NCBI GenBank assembly: GCA_030447685.1
Contig: JAUJOK010000004.1
Coordinates: 1-64,000 of the forward strand
Reading direction: 5' to 3'
Source of the DNA: Armatimonadaceae bacterium
GTDB lineage: Bacteria > Armatimonadota > Armatimonadia > Armatimonadales > Armatimonadaceae
Length of the DNA: 64,000 nucleotides
Below are positions 27,168 to 36,477 of the stretch, piece by piece. A program made the position numbers and the translations under genes. The notes below the pieces were generated by a model, which saw nothing but the letters and a program-made list of their open reading frames with translations, was not told where the DNA came from and ran no database searches. Each line of letters opens with the position of its first letter. Within the stretch, counting starts at the first letter, position 1.

Positions 27168-28362
27168 GTCCTCAGTTAAGCTGGTCTTGAAATAACGAGC
27201 TTGTGACGGTATCCTGGCGGCATGAGCCAGAAACTGTACGTCCGACTTTCGCAAGAAGAGCGCGCCGCTCTGGAAAAGATGACCCGCAGCGGCATCGGCA
27301 AAAGCCCGTGAGATAACCCGCGCCCGCATCCTGCTGCTGGCGGATCGGAACCAGCCGGATTGGAAGACGCAGGCGCAGATTGCCGAGGCGGTGGGCGTCT
27401 GGCCCGTCACCGTGTCGCGCACCTGCCGTCGTTTCGTTCTGGAAGGGAAGTCGGCGCTGCGAGAAAGACCAAGGCCAGGGCAGGTTCCCAAGATAACTGG
27501 TGATGTCGAAGCAAATCTGCTCTTGCTGGCTTGCTCCGAACCGCCTACCGGTAAGGCGCGCTGGACGATGCGGATGCTGCGCGACGAGTTGATTCGGCTG
27601 GAGGTGGTGGAGGACATCTCGCATGTGGCGGTCCACCAGGCGCTGAAAAAAACGAAGTCAAGCCGTGGCGCGTAAAGAGCTGGTGCGTTCCCAAAGCCAG
27701 TGCTCGCTTTGTTGCCAAGATGGAGGACGTGCTGGATGTCTATGCCAGGCCCTATGACCCGCTGCGCCCGGTGGTCTGTTTGGACGAGAAGAGCAAGGAA
27801 CTGCATGGGCAGCTTCGTCATCCGTTGCTTACCGAGCCGGGACAAGTGCGCCGGAGGATAGCGAGTACGTCAGAAACGGCACGGCCAATCTGTTTCTGTG
27901 GGTCGAGCCACTGGCGGGAAGGCGCGGCGTCTGTGTCACCGACCGGCGCTGCGCCACTGACTTTGCAGAAATGCTGCGGCACCTTTCGGATAATGTCTAC
28001 GCCGCTGTGGAGAAGATCATTCTTGTGGTGGACAACCTGAACACGCACGGCCCGCAGAGCCTGTACGAGACATTCATTCCTGAGCAGGCACATCGTCTTG
28101 CCCGCCGGTTCGAATGGCACTATACGCCGGAGCACGGAAGCTGGCTCAACATCGCTGAGTGTGAACTGTCGGTGCTGGAGCGGCAATGTCTGAATCGGCG
28201 TATTGCGGACAGGCAGACGCTGGAGCGGGAAGTTGCTGCCTGGGAAGAGGCGCGCAATGGCGCTGCCACCGTGGTTCGCTGGCAGTTCACCACGGCAGAC
28301 GCTCGAATCAAGTTGCGCCGACTGTATCCACAGATTCATAAAGATTCAGCTTAACTAAGGAC
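27168..28362 (+). mobile_element. IS630-type insertion sequence with defined ends
   Basis: About 1195 bp. The terminal inverted repeats are GTCCTCAGTTAAGCTG on the left (27168) and, read inward from the right, GTCCTTAGTTAAGCTG (ending 28362), one mismatch. Both ends abut TA (27166-27167 and 28363-28364), the target duplicated by this superfamily. It has inserted in, or caused a deletion within, a WD40/TIR gene. Confidence 0.85.
27222..28354 (+). pseudogene. IS630-family transposase, three homopolymer indels
   Basis: DDE transposase, about 375 residues when frames are joined. A helix-turn-helix region (QAQIAEAVGVWPVTVSRTCRRFVLEG) is followed by the catalytic residues: Asp in RPVVCLDEK, Asp in ILVVDNLNTHG, and Glu in HGSWLNIAECEL. 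The shifts are in AAAA near 27303 (three A fit), in seven A near 27656 (eight fit), and in CC near 27851 (three C fit). Either the element is dead or these are read errors; the strict homopolymer pattern favours the latter. Confidence 0.85.
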
Positions 28363-28364
28363 TA

Positions 28365-28649
28365 GCAATACTGCTGGTGAGTCAACACTTCCTTGCTTCT
28401 CGGTTCATTCAGGATGATGAATTGCCGCGTCTGCTGCAACGCCGCCAAGAGCAAGGGTTGCGTGTTGTGCCAGTTATCGTTCGACCTTGCACGTGGCAAA
28501 GCGAACCAGTGCTAAAAGACCTTCAAGCCTTGCCCAAAGATGGCAAAGCGGTGATTACATTCCCGCAAGCGACCGGCGAGCGGGATCAAGCATGGACTGA
28601 TATTGCCACTGTCATTGAGAAACGCGCGAAAGCGAAGCTAACGCCATAA
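28365..28649 (+). pseudogene. TIR-domain C-terminal fragment
   Basis: Begins at the right end of the insertion sequence. AILLVSQHFLASRFIQDDELPRLLQRRQEQG and VVPVIVRPCTWQSEPVLKDLQALPKDGKAVITF are the C-terminal half of a bacterial TIR domain (the strand D/E region of effector-type TIRs). The N-terminal half, including the catalytic Glu region, is missing. The frame does not join the WD40 fragment by simple removal of the element, so part of the gene has been lost. Confidence 0.65.
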
Positions 28650-28652
28650 TGA

Positions 28653-29033
28653 CTACACACTGTCAATTTTCGCATGTAGCCTCAAACGCGGCTGTGTTCC
28701 TTCTCCGTCAGCCACCTGCACTCGCACTTCGCCGTTAACTGTACAGTGCATATCCGCAAACACTTTCACTCGCGGCAGCGCCTGAAACTGTTCCCATGTC
28801 CATTCGACCGGCTCCTCCACCAGCCCGGTCAGCGTGAAGCGCCATTCTTCCAGCGGGATATGGCCCGGCGGCCCTCCGGCGTCCAGAACCGGCCACTTTT
28901 TGGTGCGCGACTGATTGCTCGGTATACGGTTCTCGCGGTGCGTGTCCGGTGAGATGATAACGTCCGGGGCTTGCTTTTCGGGAACGGGCGCAATATCCCC
29001 TTGCAGTTTCGTGTCTTTGGTGCCGAACAGCAT
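28653..29033 (-). pseudogene. Sulfite-oxidase-like molybdopterin oxidoreductase, N-terminal part
   Basis: From ATG 29033 or 29036 (GGGAGG upstream). Reads IISPDTHRENRIPSNQSRTKKWPVLDAGGPPGHIPLEEWRFTLTGLVEEPVEWTWEQFQALPRVKVFADMHC, typical of COG2041 proteins up to the molybdenum-ligand Cys, then continues into unrelated TVNGEVRVQVADG and a stop. The 11-base string CAGTGCATATC at 28744-28754 recurs at 26508-26518, at the matching point of the C-terminal part, marking the edges of the insertion. Confidence 0.8.
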
Positions 29034-29070
29034 CATTACCTCCCAGGAAAATACGCACAGAAAACATCAC

Positions 29071-30438
29071 TCAGGCAAACAGCCGACGTGATATCAGACG
29101 TGCCATGAACTGGTCGTAAGCCAGGCTCAGACCATTTTCCATAATCGGGTCGCTGCCGCCGCGCGCCGCCACCTCCTGCGCGCGCCAATCGCTCAGCCGC
29201 CGCGCCAGGTCATCGCGCACGTCGGGAAACTGCCCGCTCACATCGCTGCGCTCATCGGGATCGTTTTCCAGATCAAAAAGCAGCAGCGCCGGGTCGCGCG
29301 GCTTTCCATAGATGTCGGGAAGCGGCTCGCCGCGCGCGTCCCGAACAATCGGCTGAATCAGTTTCCAGCGGTCCGTCCGCAGACAAAGCGATGCCTGGCG
29401 CGTCGATTCGACACCGATGATAGAATCGCGCGTGGGCGTCGGCTCGCCCCGCAGCGCCCCGGCGAAGCTCTGGCCGGTTAAGGGGTAACCCGGCGCGCGC
29501 CATCCGCACCGCTCGATCAGCGTCGGCATCAGATCTTCCGTGGAGATCATTACCCGGGAGCGTCCCGGCGCGGTATCCGGCGCGCGCCAGAGCAGGGGCA
29601 CGCGCATTACCGCATCATACAGGCCGTGATGGTCAAAATAGATGTCCCCCTCACCGAAACATTCACCATGATCACCGAGCACGACGACAATAGTATTGTC
29701 CCAGAGGCCGCTTTGCTTCAAATGCGCCAGGATGCGGCCAATCTGCGCGTCCACATACGAGATTTCACCGTCATACTGCGCCACCACGTAGGCGTAATCA
29801 TCGGGGCGGCTTAGCTTCATCTCGTCCAGAAACGCTTCGTAATACTCCGGCGAAAGCGCCTTGACCTCGGCCAGGCTCGGGTCGCCCGAAGAAGATGCCG
29901 CCTGCGGTTCGTAGTGCAGGGTATCGTAAGGCGGCGGCGGGCCATAGGGCGTATGTGGGTCCCATAGGTGCATGAAAAGCAGAAACGGGCGGTCCCGGTA
30001 GGTATCGACAAAGCGCAGCGCGCGGTTCATTAGCTGCTCGGTCTGGTTGCTGAACGGCTTGTATAAAAAACCGGAATAGAAATCGTAGCCGCGCGCGAAC
30101 CAGGAACCGCGCCCGTTGCCCTGCACGACCAGATTGTCTATGCCGATGGTGACGTAGCCGCTTTCGCGGGCAATCTGCGGCAGCAGGATGACGCTTTCGC
30201 TGACCTGCTGGTCGCTGCTGTGCGCGGTGATGCCGTGACGATACGGATGCAGACCGGAAAGAAGCGTCGTGAACGACGGCATGGTAGGAATGCCGGGCGC
30301 GAACGCACGGTCAAACACGACGCTTTCGGCGGCCAGGGCATCCATGCACGGCGAGGTCGGCTTAGGATAACCGTAGCAGCCCAGATGATCGGCGCGCAGC
30401 GTATCGACCCCGATAATAACCACGTTGGGACGAGACAT
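29071..30438 (-). CDS. Sulfatase-fold hydrolase A, non-canonical active site
   Basis: 455 residues of the alkaline phosphatase superfamily: NVVIIGVDTLRADHLGCYGY binds metal, FLLFMHLWDPHTPYGPP and VVVLGDHGECFGEGD complete the metal site. At the position of the sulfatase formylglycine motif (C/S-x-P-S-R) it has T-M-P-S-F in GIPTMPSFTTLLSG, so the Cys that would be converted is a Thr. A Thr nucleophile is used by phosphodiesterases and phosphoethanolamine transferases of this fold, so the substrate may be a phosphate ester, not a sulfate. No signal peptide. Followed by the split molybdoenzyme. Confidence 0.85.
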   Translation of the reverse strand: MSRPNVVIIGVDTLRADHLGCYGYPKPTSPCMDALAAESVVFDRAFAPGIPTMPSFTTLLSGLHPYRHGITAHSSDQQVSESVILLPQIARESGYVTIGIDNLVVQGNGRGSWFARGYDFYSGFLYKPFSNQTEQLMNRALRFVDTYRDRPFLLFMHLWDPHTPYGPPPPYDTLHYEPQAASSSGDPSLAEVKALSPEYYEAFLDEMKLSRPDDYAYVVAQYDGEISYVDAQIGRILAHLKQSGLWDNTIVVVLGDHGECFGEGDIYFDHHGLYDAVMRVPLLWRAPDTAPGRSRVMISTEDLMPTLIERCGWRAPGYPLTGQSFAGALRGEPTPTRDSIIGVESTRQASLCLRTDRWKLIQPIVRDARGEPLPDIYGKPRDPALLLFDLENDPDERSDVSGQFPDVRDDLARRLSDWRAQEVAARGGSDPIMENGLSLAYDQFMARLISRRLFA

Positions 30439-30477
30439 AATGAGAAGCGCTAAGCCGGGACAGTTGCCCGCGCGCTT

Positions 30478-31972
30478 TCAGGCTCCTTTCGTATCGACGT
30501 AGCCGTGCAGCGGAGTTCCGGTATTCTCGTCAACGTCCACGTTGGTCTGCGCCTCGCCGCTGTCCGCTATTTCAGGCGCGGCAGGCGGAGGCGCGTTCAG
30601 TGCATCGGGGGCGGGAATGGTGGCGGCCTCTTTGGGCGCGCGCAGATGCAGCGGCGTCGCGCCCGCACCGATGGTTTCGCCCTCCAGCGGCTTTCCGATC
30701 CGCGTCCCGCACCTCCCCTGCTCGGCTGCCGGATCGACACTGCGCCCCGTCTCCTCCAGACGCCGCGCGAGCCAGGCGTCCAGACGGCCCTTCAAGTCCT
30801 GTACGATCTCCGGGCGCTGCTCAGCCAGATTGGTCTGCTCGGTCGGATCGCTTTCCAGATCGAACAGCTCCTGCATCGGGCGGCCATGCGGGTCCGGTTC
30901 GATGGACTGGATAAATTTCCATTGCCGGTTCACCAGGCCCCGCTTCACTTCCCAGGTGGCCTCGCTCAAATACACCTCGTCATAGTTGCCGTCGCGCTCA
31001 CCATGAATGCAGGGCAGCAGGCTGCGCCCTTCGGTGTTTTCCGTATCCGGCAGCCCGGCCATTTCGAGAAAAGTCGGCACGAAATCCACATTCTGCACGA
31101 ACCCCGGTACACGCTTACCGGCAGGGAGAGCGCCCGGCCAATAACAGATGAGCGGAACGTGAACGTCGCCCTCGTACAGACCGTGGTGGTCGTAAAAGCC
31201 CAACTGCTCATCTAAGATCTCACCGTGATCGGCAGTCAGAACGACGAGCGTCTCCTCTTTAATTGGCTCCAATGCGGCAAAAACGCGCCGCAACTGCCAG
31301 TCCATGTAGGCGGTTTCGGCATCGTACAAAGCGTTAACATACGTGCTGTCGGTGACGCCGGGAATCCATTCATGGAAATACCAGCGGAACATCTCGTCGT
31401 TCCAGGCCGGGTCCATCGAGTGGTTGTTCGGATCATACGGGTCTCGGTCCGGCGGGTAGAACATCGTGCGGAACTCTGCCGGGGGCAGATACGGCGTGTG
31501 CGGGTCCCAGTAGTGCAAGAAAAGAAAAAAGGGCTGGTCGCCGCTCCGGAGTGTCTCAATCAGAGGCAGCGCGGCGTCGGTGATATGCTCGGCGCGGCGC
31601 AGGGTCAGCGGGTCGCTGCGGTCCCATTGCGGCGAAATATACGTCTCGAAGCCGCGCGAGAAATGGCGTCCCATCGTATCGACCGCGCCGGTGCGCCAGC
31701 CGTTCTCCTGCAAAATCTCCGGAAGCAGGCGCACGCCCGGCTTAATGGGTACACCGCCGCCGATATTGATGATGTCGTGCGTGATCGCTTCTTTACCTGT
31801 CAGCATCGTGGTAAAGGACGGGTGCGTCGGGATGTTCGGCGCGTAGCAGCGCTCGAAGACGACGCCGCGCGCGGCAATCGAATCAATAAACGGCGAGGTG
31901 TTTTTCGCGTAGCCGTAGCAGCCGAGATGGTCGCGCGCGCTGCGTATCGAGCGCAATCAGGACGATATTCAT
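30478..31972 (-). CDS. Sulfatase-fold hydrolase B, with one N-terminal frameshift
   Basis: About 497 residues. From ATG 31972 (AAAGGAACT upstream) the sequence reads MNIVLIALDTQRA, then an additional base around 31932-31940 (in a GC-dinucleotide run) shifts the frame; DHLGCYGYAKNTSPF continues in the main frame, restoring the family start. The active-site motif is T-H-P-S-F (NIPTHPSFTTMLTG), again without Cys. Metal motifs FLHYWDPHTPYLPP and VLTADHGEILDEQ are present. The C-terminal tail of ~70 residues is low complexity. Same strand and spacing as hydrolase A; probably one degradative operon. Confidence 0.8.
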
Positions 31973-31997
31973 AGAGTTCCTTTTTACGGATTAAGAT

Positions 31998-32022
31998 GGC
32001 CCCCTCCGCGGCGGAGGGGGCC
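31998..32022 (-). terminator. GC-rich hairpin between dehydrogenase and sulfatase B
   Basis: GGCCCCCTCCGC pairs with GCGGAGGGGGCC with almost no loop. It follows the stop of the 32-kb dehydrogenase and precedes the ribosome site of the sulfatase. There is no T-run, so it may attenuate transcription or be one of the GC-rich repeats of this genome. Confidence 0.4.
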
Positions 32023-32029
32023 GCTTCCT

Positions 32030-33094
32030 TTAAACAGCCGCAATGCTTCCGTCGTCTATCCGCACCCGCCGCCCCTCGCGGCTCGAAACATAGCAGGCAA
32101 GGGTCATCCGCAGCGACGTTCTGCCCTCTTCTGCTGTGGCGATGGGTGGACGGCGACCCTGCAAAAACTCGGCCAGCGGCGCGACCAGCCCGGCGATGCG
32201 CTCCCCGTGCCCGGCAGGGCTGGCGATGTCGCTGCACGTCCACTGCCCGCTTTCAGCGGTATACCACTTGAGGCCGCACGCCCCTTCCGGGCGCGGCACA
32301 TTGGCACTGGGCGCATCGCCGTAGTTCTGGATGATCGTGCCGCGCTCGGCGATAATTTCGGTCGTGTTTTCGGCAGCCGGGCAGGTGAACGAGCAGACGA
32401 CTTCCACGAGCGGCCCGCCGTTCGGGTAGCGGAACAGGGCGACCCCGTTATCGTTGGGTATACGCGGGTCGTGCAGCGTCGCCATCTCCGCCGTCACCGT
32501 TTCCGGCACACCTAACAGATAGTGGATAAAATCAATCGCGTGCGAGGCATCGTCGGCCCAGATGTCACGGTTTAGCGCGGGATTCACGTGCCAGGTATCG
32601 GCAAACCCCGGCCACAGGTGCACGGACAGTCCGTGCCGACGGCGCACCGTGAACACCCTGCCCAGCGTCCCGCCGCGAATCATCTCCCGCATCTCGACAT
32701 TCTGCGGATCGACGCGCATCTGCCAGGCAAGGGTAAACGGCACACCCGCCCGCTCCACGGCGGACACGATACGATCCGCCTCACCGAGCGTCAGCGCCAT
32801 CGGCTTCTGGAGCACAATGGCCTTGCCCACCGCCGCCGCGCGCTCCACCAGTTCCGCATGGCGCGCGGTTTCCGCCGCTATGATTACGGCCTGAATGTCC
32901 GCATTCGCCAGAAGCGCGTCCACATCGTCGTAAGCCCGAAGACCGAAGCCGCCCGCCGCCTTTTCCAGGCGGCCCGGCTCATGATCCCACCCGGCCACGA
33001 CGCGAATACCCAGTTCCGGTTTATCACGCCATTGGGTGCAGTACGAGTTGACGTGCCCATGCGCGAAACCGAGGATGCCCACTCCGACAGTCAT
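32030..33094 (-). CDS. Gfo/Idh/MocA family dehydrogenase
   Basis: 354 residues from ATG 33094, preceded by AGGAGACGTT. The nucleotide-binding start is VGVGILGFAHGHVNSY, with the family Lys-Pro motif as LQKPMALTLGEA. C-terminal substrate region includes DDASHAIDFIHYLLG, with the His of the family D/H catalytic set. No export signal, unlike the 0.9-kb relative. Eight bases upstream is the sugar isomerase gene, and this pair suggests stepwise oxidation and isomerisation of an unusual sugar. Confidence 0.88.
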   Translation of the reverse strand: MTVGVGILGFAHGHVNSYCTQWRDKPELGIRVVAGWDHEPGRLEKAAGGFGLRAYDDVDALLANADIQAVIIAAETARHAELVERAAAVGKAIVLQKPMALTLGEADRIVSAVERAGVPFTLAWQMRVDPQNVEMREMIRGGTLGRVFTVRRRHGLSVHLWPGFADTWHVNPALNRDIWADDASHAIDFIHYLLGVPETVTAEMATLHDPRIPNDNGVALFRYPNGGPLVEVVCSFTCPAAENTTEIIAERGTIIQNYGDAPSANVPRPEGACGLKWYTAESGQWTCSDIASPAGHGERIAGLVAPLAEFLQGRRPPIATAEEGRTSLRMTLACYVSSREGRRVRIDDGSIAAV

Positions 33095-33102
33095 AACGTC
33101 TC

Positions 33103-33900
33103 CTACCGTGCGCCGCAGGCTTGCAGACACGCCTGCATATGGCCGCGCGATTCTGCCGCGATCATGCCGCACCGCACCAGATCGTACTCTTTCGCCCCGA
33201 TAATCTCCAGGTCCAGCGGTCCGTTATACCCGTTCTCATGCAGCACACGGATATAGCCGACCAGATCAATATCGCCGCGCCCGTTCGCCTGCTCCTCCGG
33301 CTTGCCCGGATTCTGCTGGCGTCCCTTGCAATCGCGGATATGCACATGCTTGACACGCGAAATAACAGCGGCGATGGCCTCGACCGGGTTTTCCCCCGCG
33401 CGGTGGATATGCGACGGGTCCATATCGATACCAAAGGCCGGGGACGTGATCGCCTCCATCAGTTGCAGCGTCGTCGGCGTATTATAGATACTCGCGCCCA
33501 CATGCGCCTTGGCGCACAGGGTCACGCCATATTTTTCGGCCTTCGCCGCCAGGCCGCCCAGCGTATCGATAGACTGCTGCAAGCTGGCCTCGTCCCCGCT
33601 TTTGCCGCCTGGCCCACAGTTGATAATCGGGATACCGATCTCCACCGCCGCCTGGAACGCCTTTTCCATTTTCGCCGCGTCCTGCGACGGCTGCTCCATC
33701 GCCAGCAGTTCCAGATCGTATTCCGTCGCCAGCCGCTTGATCTCCGGGGCGACCTCCTGCCAGCGATCCAGCACCAGATGCTCGCTCATCCCGTCAATCG
33801 CCGAAAGCTCGATACCGTCGTACCCCGCCCGCGCCATCTGCTCAAACGCGGTCTTCATATCGAACCCGCCGAACAACACCGAATTCGCACTAAGCTTCAT
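33103..33900 (-). CDS. Sugar phosphate isomerase/epimerase (xylose-isomerase-like TIM barrel)
   Basis: 265 residues of the AP endonuclease 2/xylose isomerase-like barrel. GYDGIELSAIDG, FGIDMDPSHIHRAGENPVEAI, VKHVHIRDCKG and GYNGPLDLEIIG carry the metal-binding Glu, Asp, His and Glu that recur in this fold. Such proteins act with Gfo/Idh/MocA enzymes in inositol and keto-sugar pathways. The exact sugar is not known. It lies just upstream of a dehydrogenase and downstream of the ATPase/nuclease-like pair. Confidence 0.85.
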   Translation of the reverse strand: MKLSANSVLFGGFDMKTAFEQMARAGYDGIELSAIDGMSEHLVLDRWQEVAPEIKRLATEYDLELLAMEQPSQDAAKMEKAFQAAVEIGIPIINCGPGGKSGDEASLQQSIDTLGGLAAKAEKYGVTLCAKAHVGASIYNTPTTLQLMEAITSPAFGIDMDPSHIHRAGENPVEAIAAVISRVKHVHIRDCKGRQQNPGKPEEQANGRGDIDLVGYIRVLHENGYNGPLDLEIIGAKEYDLVRCGMIAAESRGHMQACLQACGAR

Positions 33901-33954
33901 TTTGTCCTCTCTGACCTGCTATCGATATTAGCGTATTCCAAAATACGATCATTC

Positions 33955-34446
33955 TCACGGAAGCGCAGTGGCCGGGTATCCAGAGAACAGGCTGTTCCAG
34001 TCGCCCAGGTCCACCACCGCAACTTCCACACGCACAAACCAGGGGCCGCTCCGTGGAATCAGGCCACGCATTCGGGTCGTCGCATGGAGCTTGAGCGCGC
34101 TGTCAAAGCGGGGGGATTCCAACAGAATAATGTAGACAATGTCTTTGACAGGGTGCTGATCGGTCAAAGCCAAAAAGGCGCTCGTGCCGATGAACTTGGC
34201 GCGCAACTCTCCTGCAAAAAATGCATTGCTCTTCATTTTGCTGAGGAACGACCACCGCTGCCCGCCACGGCGGCGTGGCGGCAACGCGGCTGGTTCCCAG
34301 TTTTTGACCTCCAGCCAAATCCAGCGTGCGGGTTCTTCGACAAGGAAATCGACGCCGGGCCATACATGATTCACCGCGTCGTGCTTGGAACAGGACACGG
34401 CATTCGAGAAGTCAAACTCGATGCCGCTTTCCCGTTCGATTCTCAT
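33955..34446 (-). CDS. Small PD-(D/E)XK-like protein partnered with an AAA ATPase
   Basis: 163 residues with no family name that I can give. The segment GVDFLVEEPARWIWLEVKNWE has the D-x(n)-E-x-K arrangement of PD-(D/E)XK nucleases, preceded by HDAVNHVWPG and followed by a Lys/Arg-rich stretch and a helical region. Its ATG overlaps the stop of the ATPase gene by four bases, so the two are coupled and probably form a complex. ATPase-plus-small-nuclease pairs are common in phage defence; that role is inference. Composition is lower in GC than the flanks, as expected of acquired DNA. Confidence 0.55.
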   Translation of the reverse strand: MRIERESGIEFDFSNAVSCSKHDAVNHVWPGVDFLVEEPARWIWLEVKNWEPAALPPRRRGGQRWSFLSKMKSNAFFAGELRAKFIGTSAFLALTDQHPVKDIVYIILLESPRFDSALKLHATTRMRGLIPRSGPWFVRVEVAVVDLGDWNSLFSGYPATALP

Positions 34447-35471
34447 CCCTGTCCTCTTGTGCCGATGGCGCGCGACAATTCTAAATCGTACAGACGGTCG
34501 AATTGCGCGGAAATCGGGTTGGGGTGCAACAGGGCGTAGTCGTCAGCGGCATGAATAGTCGTACCGTCTTTGGTGCGCGCGAACGCAAAATAACGCACGG
34601 CTGCCTCTACACCAACGGCTTGGGACTGCAAATCCAGTTCCTTCAGAATAACGAAACTGTGGGTGGCGAGAAAAACCTGGACCCCGCTTTGAGCTAGGGT
34701 AAGCAGCGCGCCCACCACTTCGTCCATCAGAACCGGGTTCAAGTTTACCTCTGGTTCGTCCCAGAAAAGAACGCTGCCGGGCCGAAGCCAGCCGTTCCGC
34801 AGCAGTTGGTGCAATGTCGCTATCTTCCGCAACCCCTCAGCGACAAGCGGCATCGGCTGCCGCCCCTTTGGGGTTAGTAAGTAGAAGCGCTGATTTTCCT
34901 CCTCAATACTGCCGCCCAATATCGCCATAAGCGTTTCCGACAACCCTCCGCTATTATTTTCCGTACGGCGCTTCTCAGGAGAAAGCAGGAGCGATACGAT
35001 GTCTCGATGCGTTTGGTCAAAGTCGATTTCGTACTCATCAAATGTGGAAACAAAGCGGCGGGTGTGTCCCATCATATCGATGGCAGGGATGAAGACGGGA
35101 CGCGGCATTTTAATTCTACGACTGACGCCTTTATCTCCAAGGTTATGGTTTTTGTCGCTGTGCTGTATGACGAATACCCAATCCATCTTGTGCCATTCGC
35201 CGCCCACTTCAGCGACCACACCCTGCGGAGCAGCATCACGAATGAGCAGGCCAAGGTCCTTGCTCTGGAAAACGCTTTGCATCGCCTCCTCCAACTTGCG
35301 ATCACGGGAGCGGCTGAACTGGAGGGCGTACAGTGCCTTCAGGACGTGGGTTTTGCCCGTGCCGTTTTCGCCGACAAAGACGTTGATGCCACGCGTGAAG
35401 GTAAACTCAGCGTCGTCGAAAACTGTGAAGTTCGTCAAACGCAGTCTTTGGTGGAAGGGGAAATCTGTCAT
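34443..35471 (-). CDS. AAA15/OLD-like ATPase
   Basis: 342 residues of the ABC-like ATPase group. RLRLTNFTVFDDAEFTFTRGINVFVGENGTGKT gives the recF-like start and Walker A (residues ~34-41). Walker B is SVLFWDEPEVNLNP, and the switch region VFLATHSFVIL follows. SGGLSETLMAILGG serves as a signature-like segment. Proteins of this group operate with nucleases or toprim partners in defence modules. The immediate partner here is a PD-(D/E)XK-like protein. The gene sits in the middle of a sugar operon, 13 bases after the dehydrogenase at 35.5 kb, so it is probably a foreign insertion. Confidence 0.75.
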   Translation of the reverse strand: MTDFPFHQRLRLTNFTVFDDAEFTFTRGINVFVGENGTGKTHVLKALYALQFSRSRDRKLEEAMQSVFQSKDLGLLIRDAAPQGVVAEVGGEWHKMDWVFVIQHSDKNHNLGDKGVSRRIKMPRPVFIPAIDMMGHTRRFVSTFDEYEIDFDQTHRDIVSLLLSPEKRRTENNSGGLSETLMAILGGSIEEENQRFYLLTPKGRQPMPLVAEGLRKIATLHQLLRNGWLRPGSVLFWDEPEVNLNPVLMDEVVGALLTLAQSGVQVFLATHSFVILKELDLQSQAVGVEAAVRYFAFARTKDGTTIHAADDYALLHPNPISAQFDRLYDLELSRAIGTRGQG

Positions 35472-35484
35472 CGTTCTTGTTTAC

Positions 35485-36477
35485 TTATGCGACCTGTACG
35501 ACCGCGCCGGTTTCGAGCGATTCGATGGCGGCCTGTAAGACCTTCTGTGCGGCGAGGCCGTCCGCGCCGGAGCCGTCTATCTCCTCTGGGGCGACGCCCT
35601 CGCTGACCTGCTCCAGAAAGCGGTGGATGCGGTCACGGAACGTGTCCTCAAAATCGCGGAAGCCGCCGAAAAGCGGGTTCGTGTAGACCGTCTTTTCCAG
35701 ATTGCCCGCCGGATACAGCGTCACCTCCCGGTACATATCGTCGATAATGAAACGCCCGCCGGTGCCCGCCACCTCGCAGCGCTCCATCGGGTGGCCGCGC
35801 TCGATGTCATAGGAGCCGGTCAGCCCGCCGACCACGCCGTTCTTGAAGCGCATGGAGAAATGGGCAGTCGTCCAGATCGTGCGGCCCGGCGCTTTCGTGG
35901 CGAAGCACTGCACGGCCTCCACATCACCGCAGAAGTGGCGCATGATGTCCACGGTGTGCGGGTGGAGCGCCTTGATCTGGAAATAGGGCGAGCTTTCCGC
36001 CGGGTTCTTGATCCACATGCTCATGTTGACAAACAGCAGGTGCCCCAACCGTCCCTCGTTCTGCCATTTCTTGGCGAGACGGGCGGCAGGCGTGAAGCGG
36101 TGGTTCAGGTTGATGCCGTAGCAGACGCCTTTTTCGCACGCTAAAGCGACCATCTCCTCCGCTTTGCTGATCTCGTTCGAGATAGGTTTTTCACCCAGCA
36201 CATGGCAGCCCGCCTGGAGTGCCTGCATCGTCGGCTCGTAGTGGTCGCTGCCGTACTCGTAGCCGCCGGTTGTGATGCTGCACACGTCGGGCCGCAGCGT
36301 TTCCAGCATCTTCCCTACATCGGTGAAGGCGGGAACACCGAGGCGACCGGCGGCGGCGTCCGCCCGGTCCTGGCGGATGTCGCAGATTCCCACCAACTCG
36401 CTTAGCCCATCGACGCGGTACATATCGGCGTGGCGGTTGCCGATTGGCCCCATGCCGATCACGCAGACGCGCAGCAT
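35485..36477 (-). CDS. Gfo/Idh/MocA family dehydrogenase
   Basis: 330 residues: RVCVIGMGPIGNRHADMY forms the Rossmann start, GEKPISNEISKAEEM carries the EKP motif, and LHPHTVDIMRHFCGD the downstream His. It is highly similar in layout to the upstream neighbour (both have GE KPISN and YGINLNHRFTPA), so they are tandem paralogs that may act on related sugars or form a heteromer. Its ATG is joined to the upstream stop as TAATG. Confidence 0.88.
   Translation of the reverse strand: MLRVCVIGMGPIGNRHADMYRVDGLSELVGICDIRQDRADAAAGRLGVPAFTDVGKMLETLRPDVCSITTGGYEYGSDHYEPTMQALQAGCHVLGEKPISNEISKAEEMVALACEKGVCYGINLNHRFTPAARLAKKWQNEGRLGHLLFVNMSMWIKNPAESSPYFQIKALHPHTVDIMRHFCGDVEAVQCFATKAPGRTIWTTAHFSMRFKNGVVGGLTGSYDIERGHPMERCEVAGTGGRFIIDDMYREVTLYPAGNLEKTVYTNPLFGGFRDFEDTFRDRIHRFLEQVSEGVAPEEIDGSGADGLAAQKVLQAAIESLETGAVVQVA

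Noticed and set aside
27391-28354. Fragments of the IS630 transposase as separate genes
   Set aside because: They join into one DDE transposase after three homopolymer corrections and lie within defined inverted repeats.
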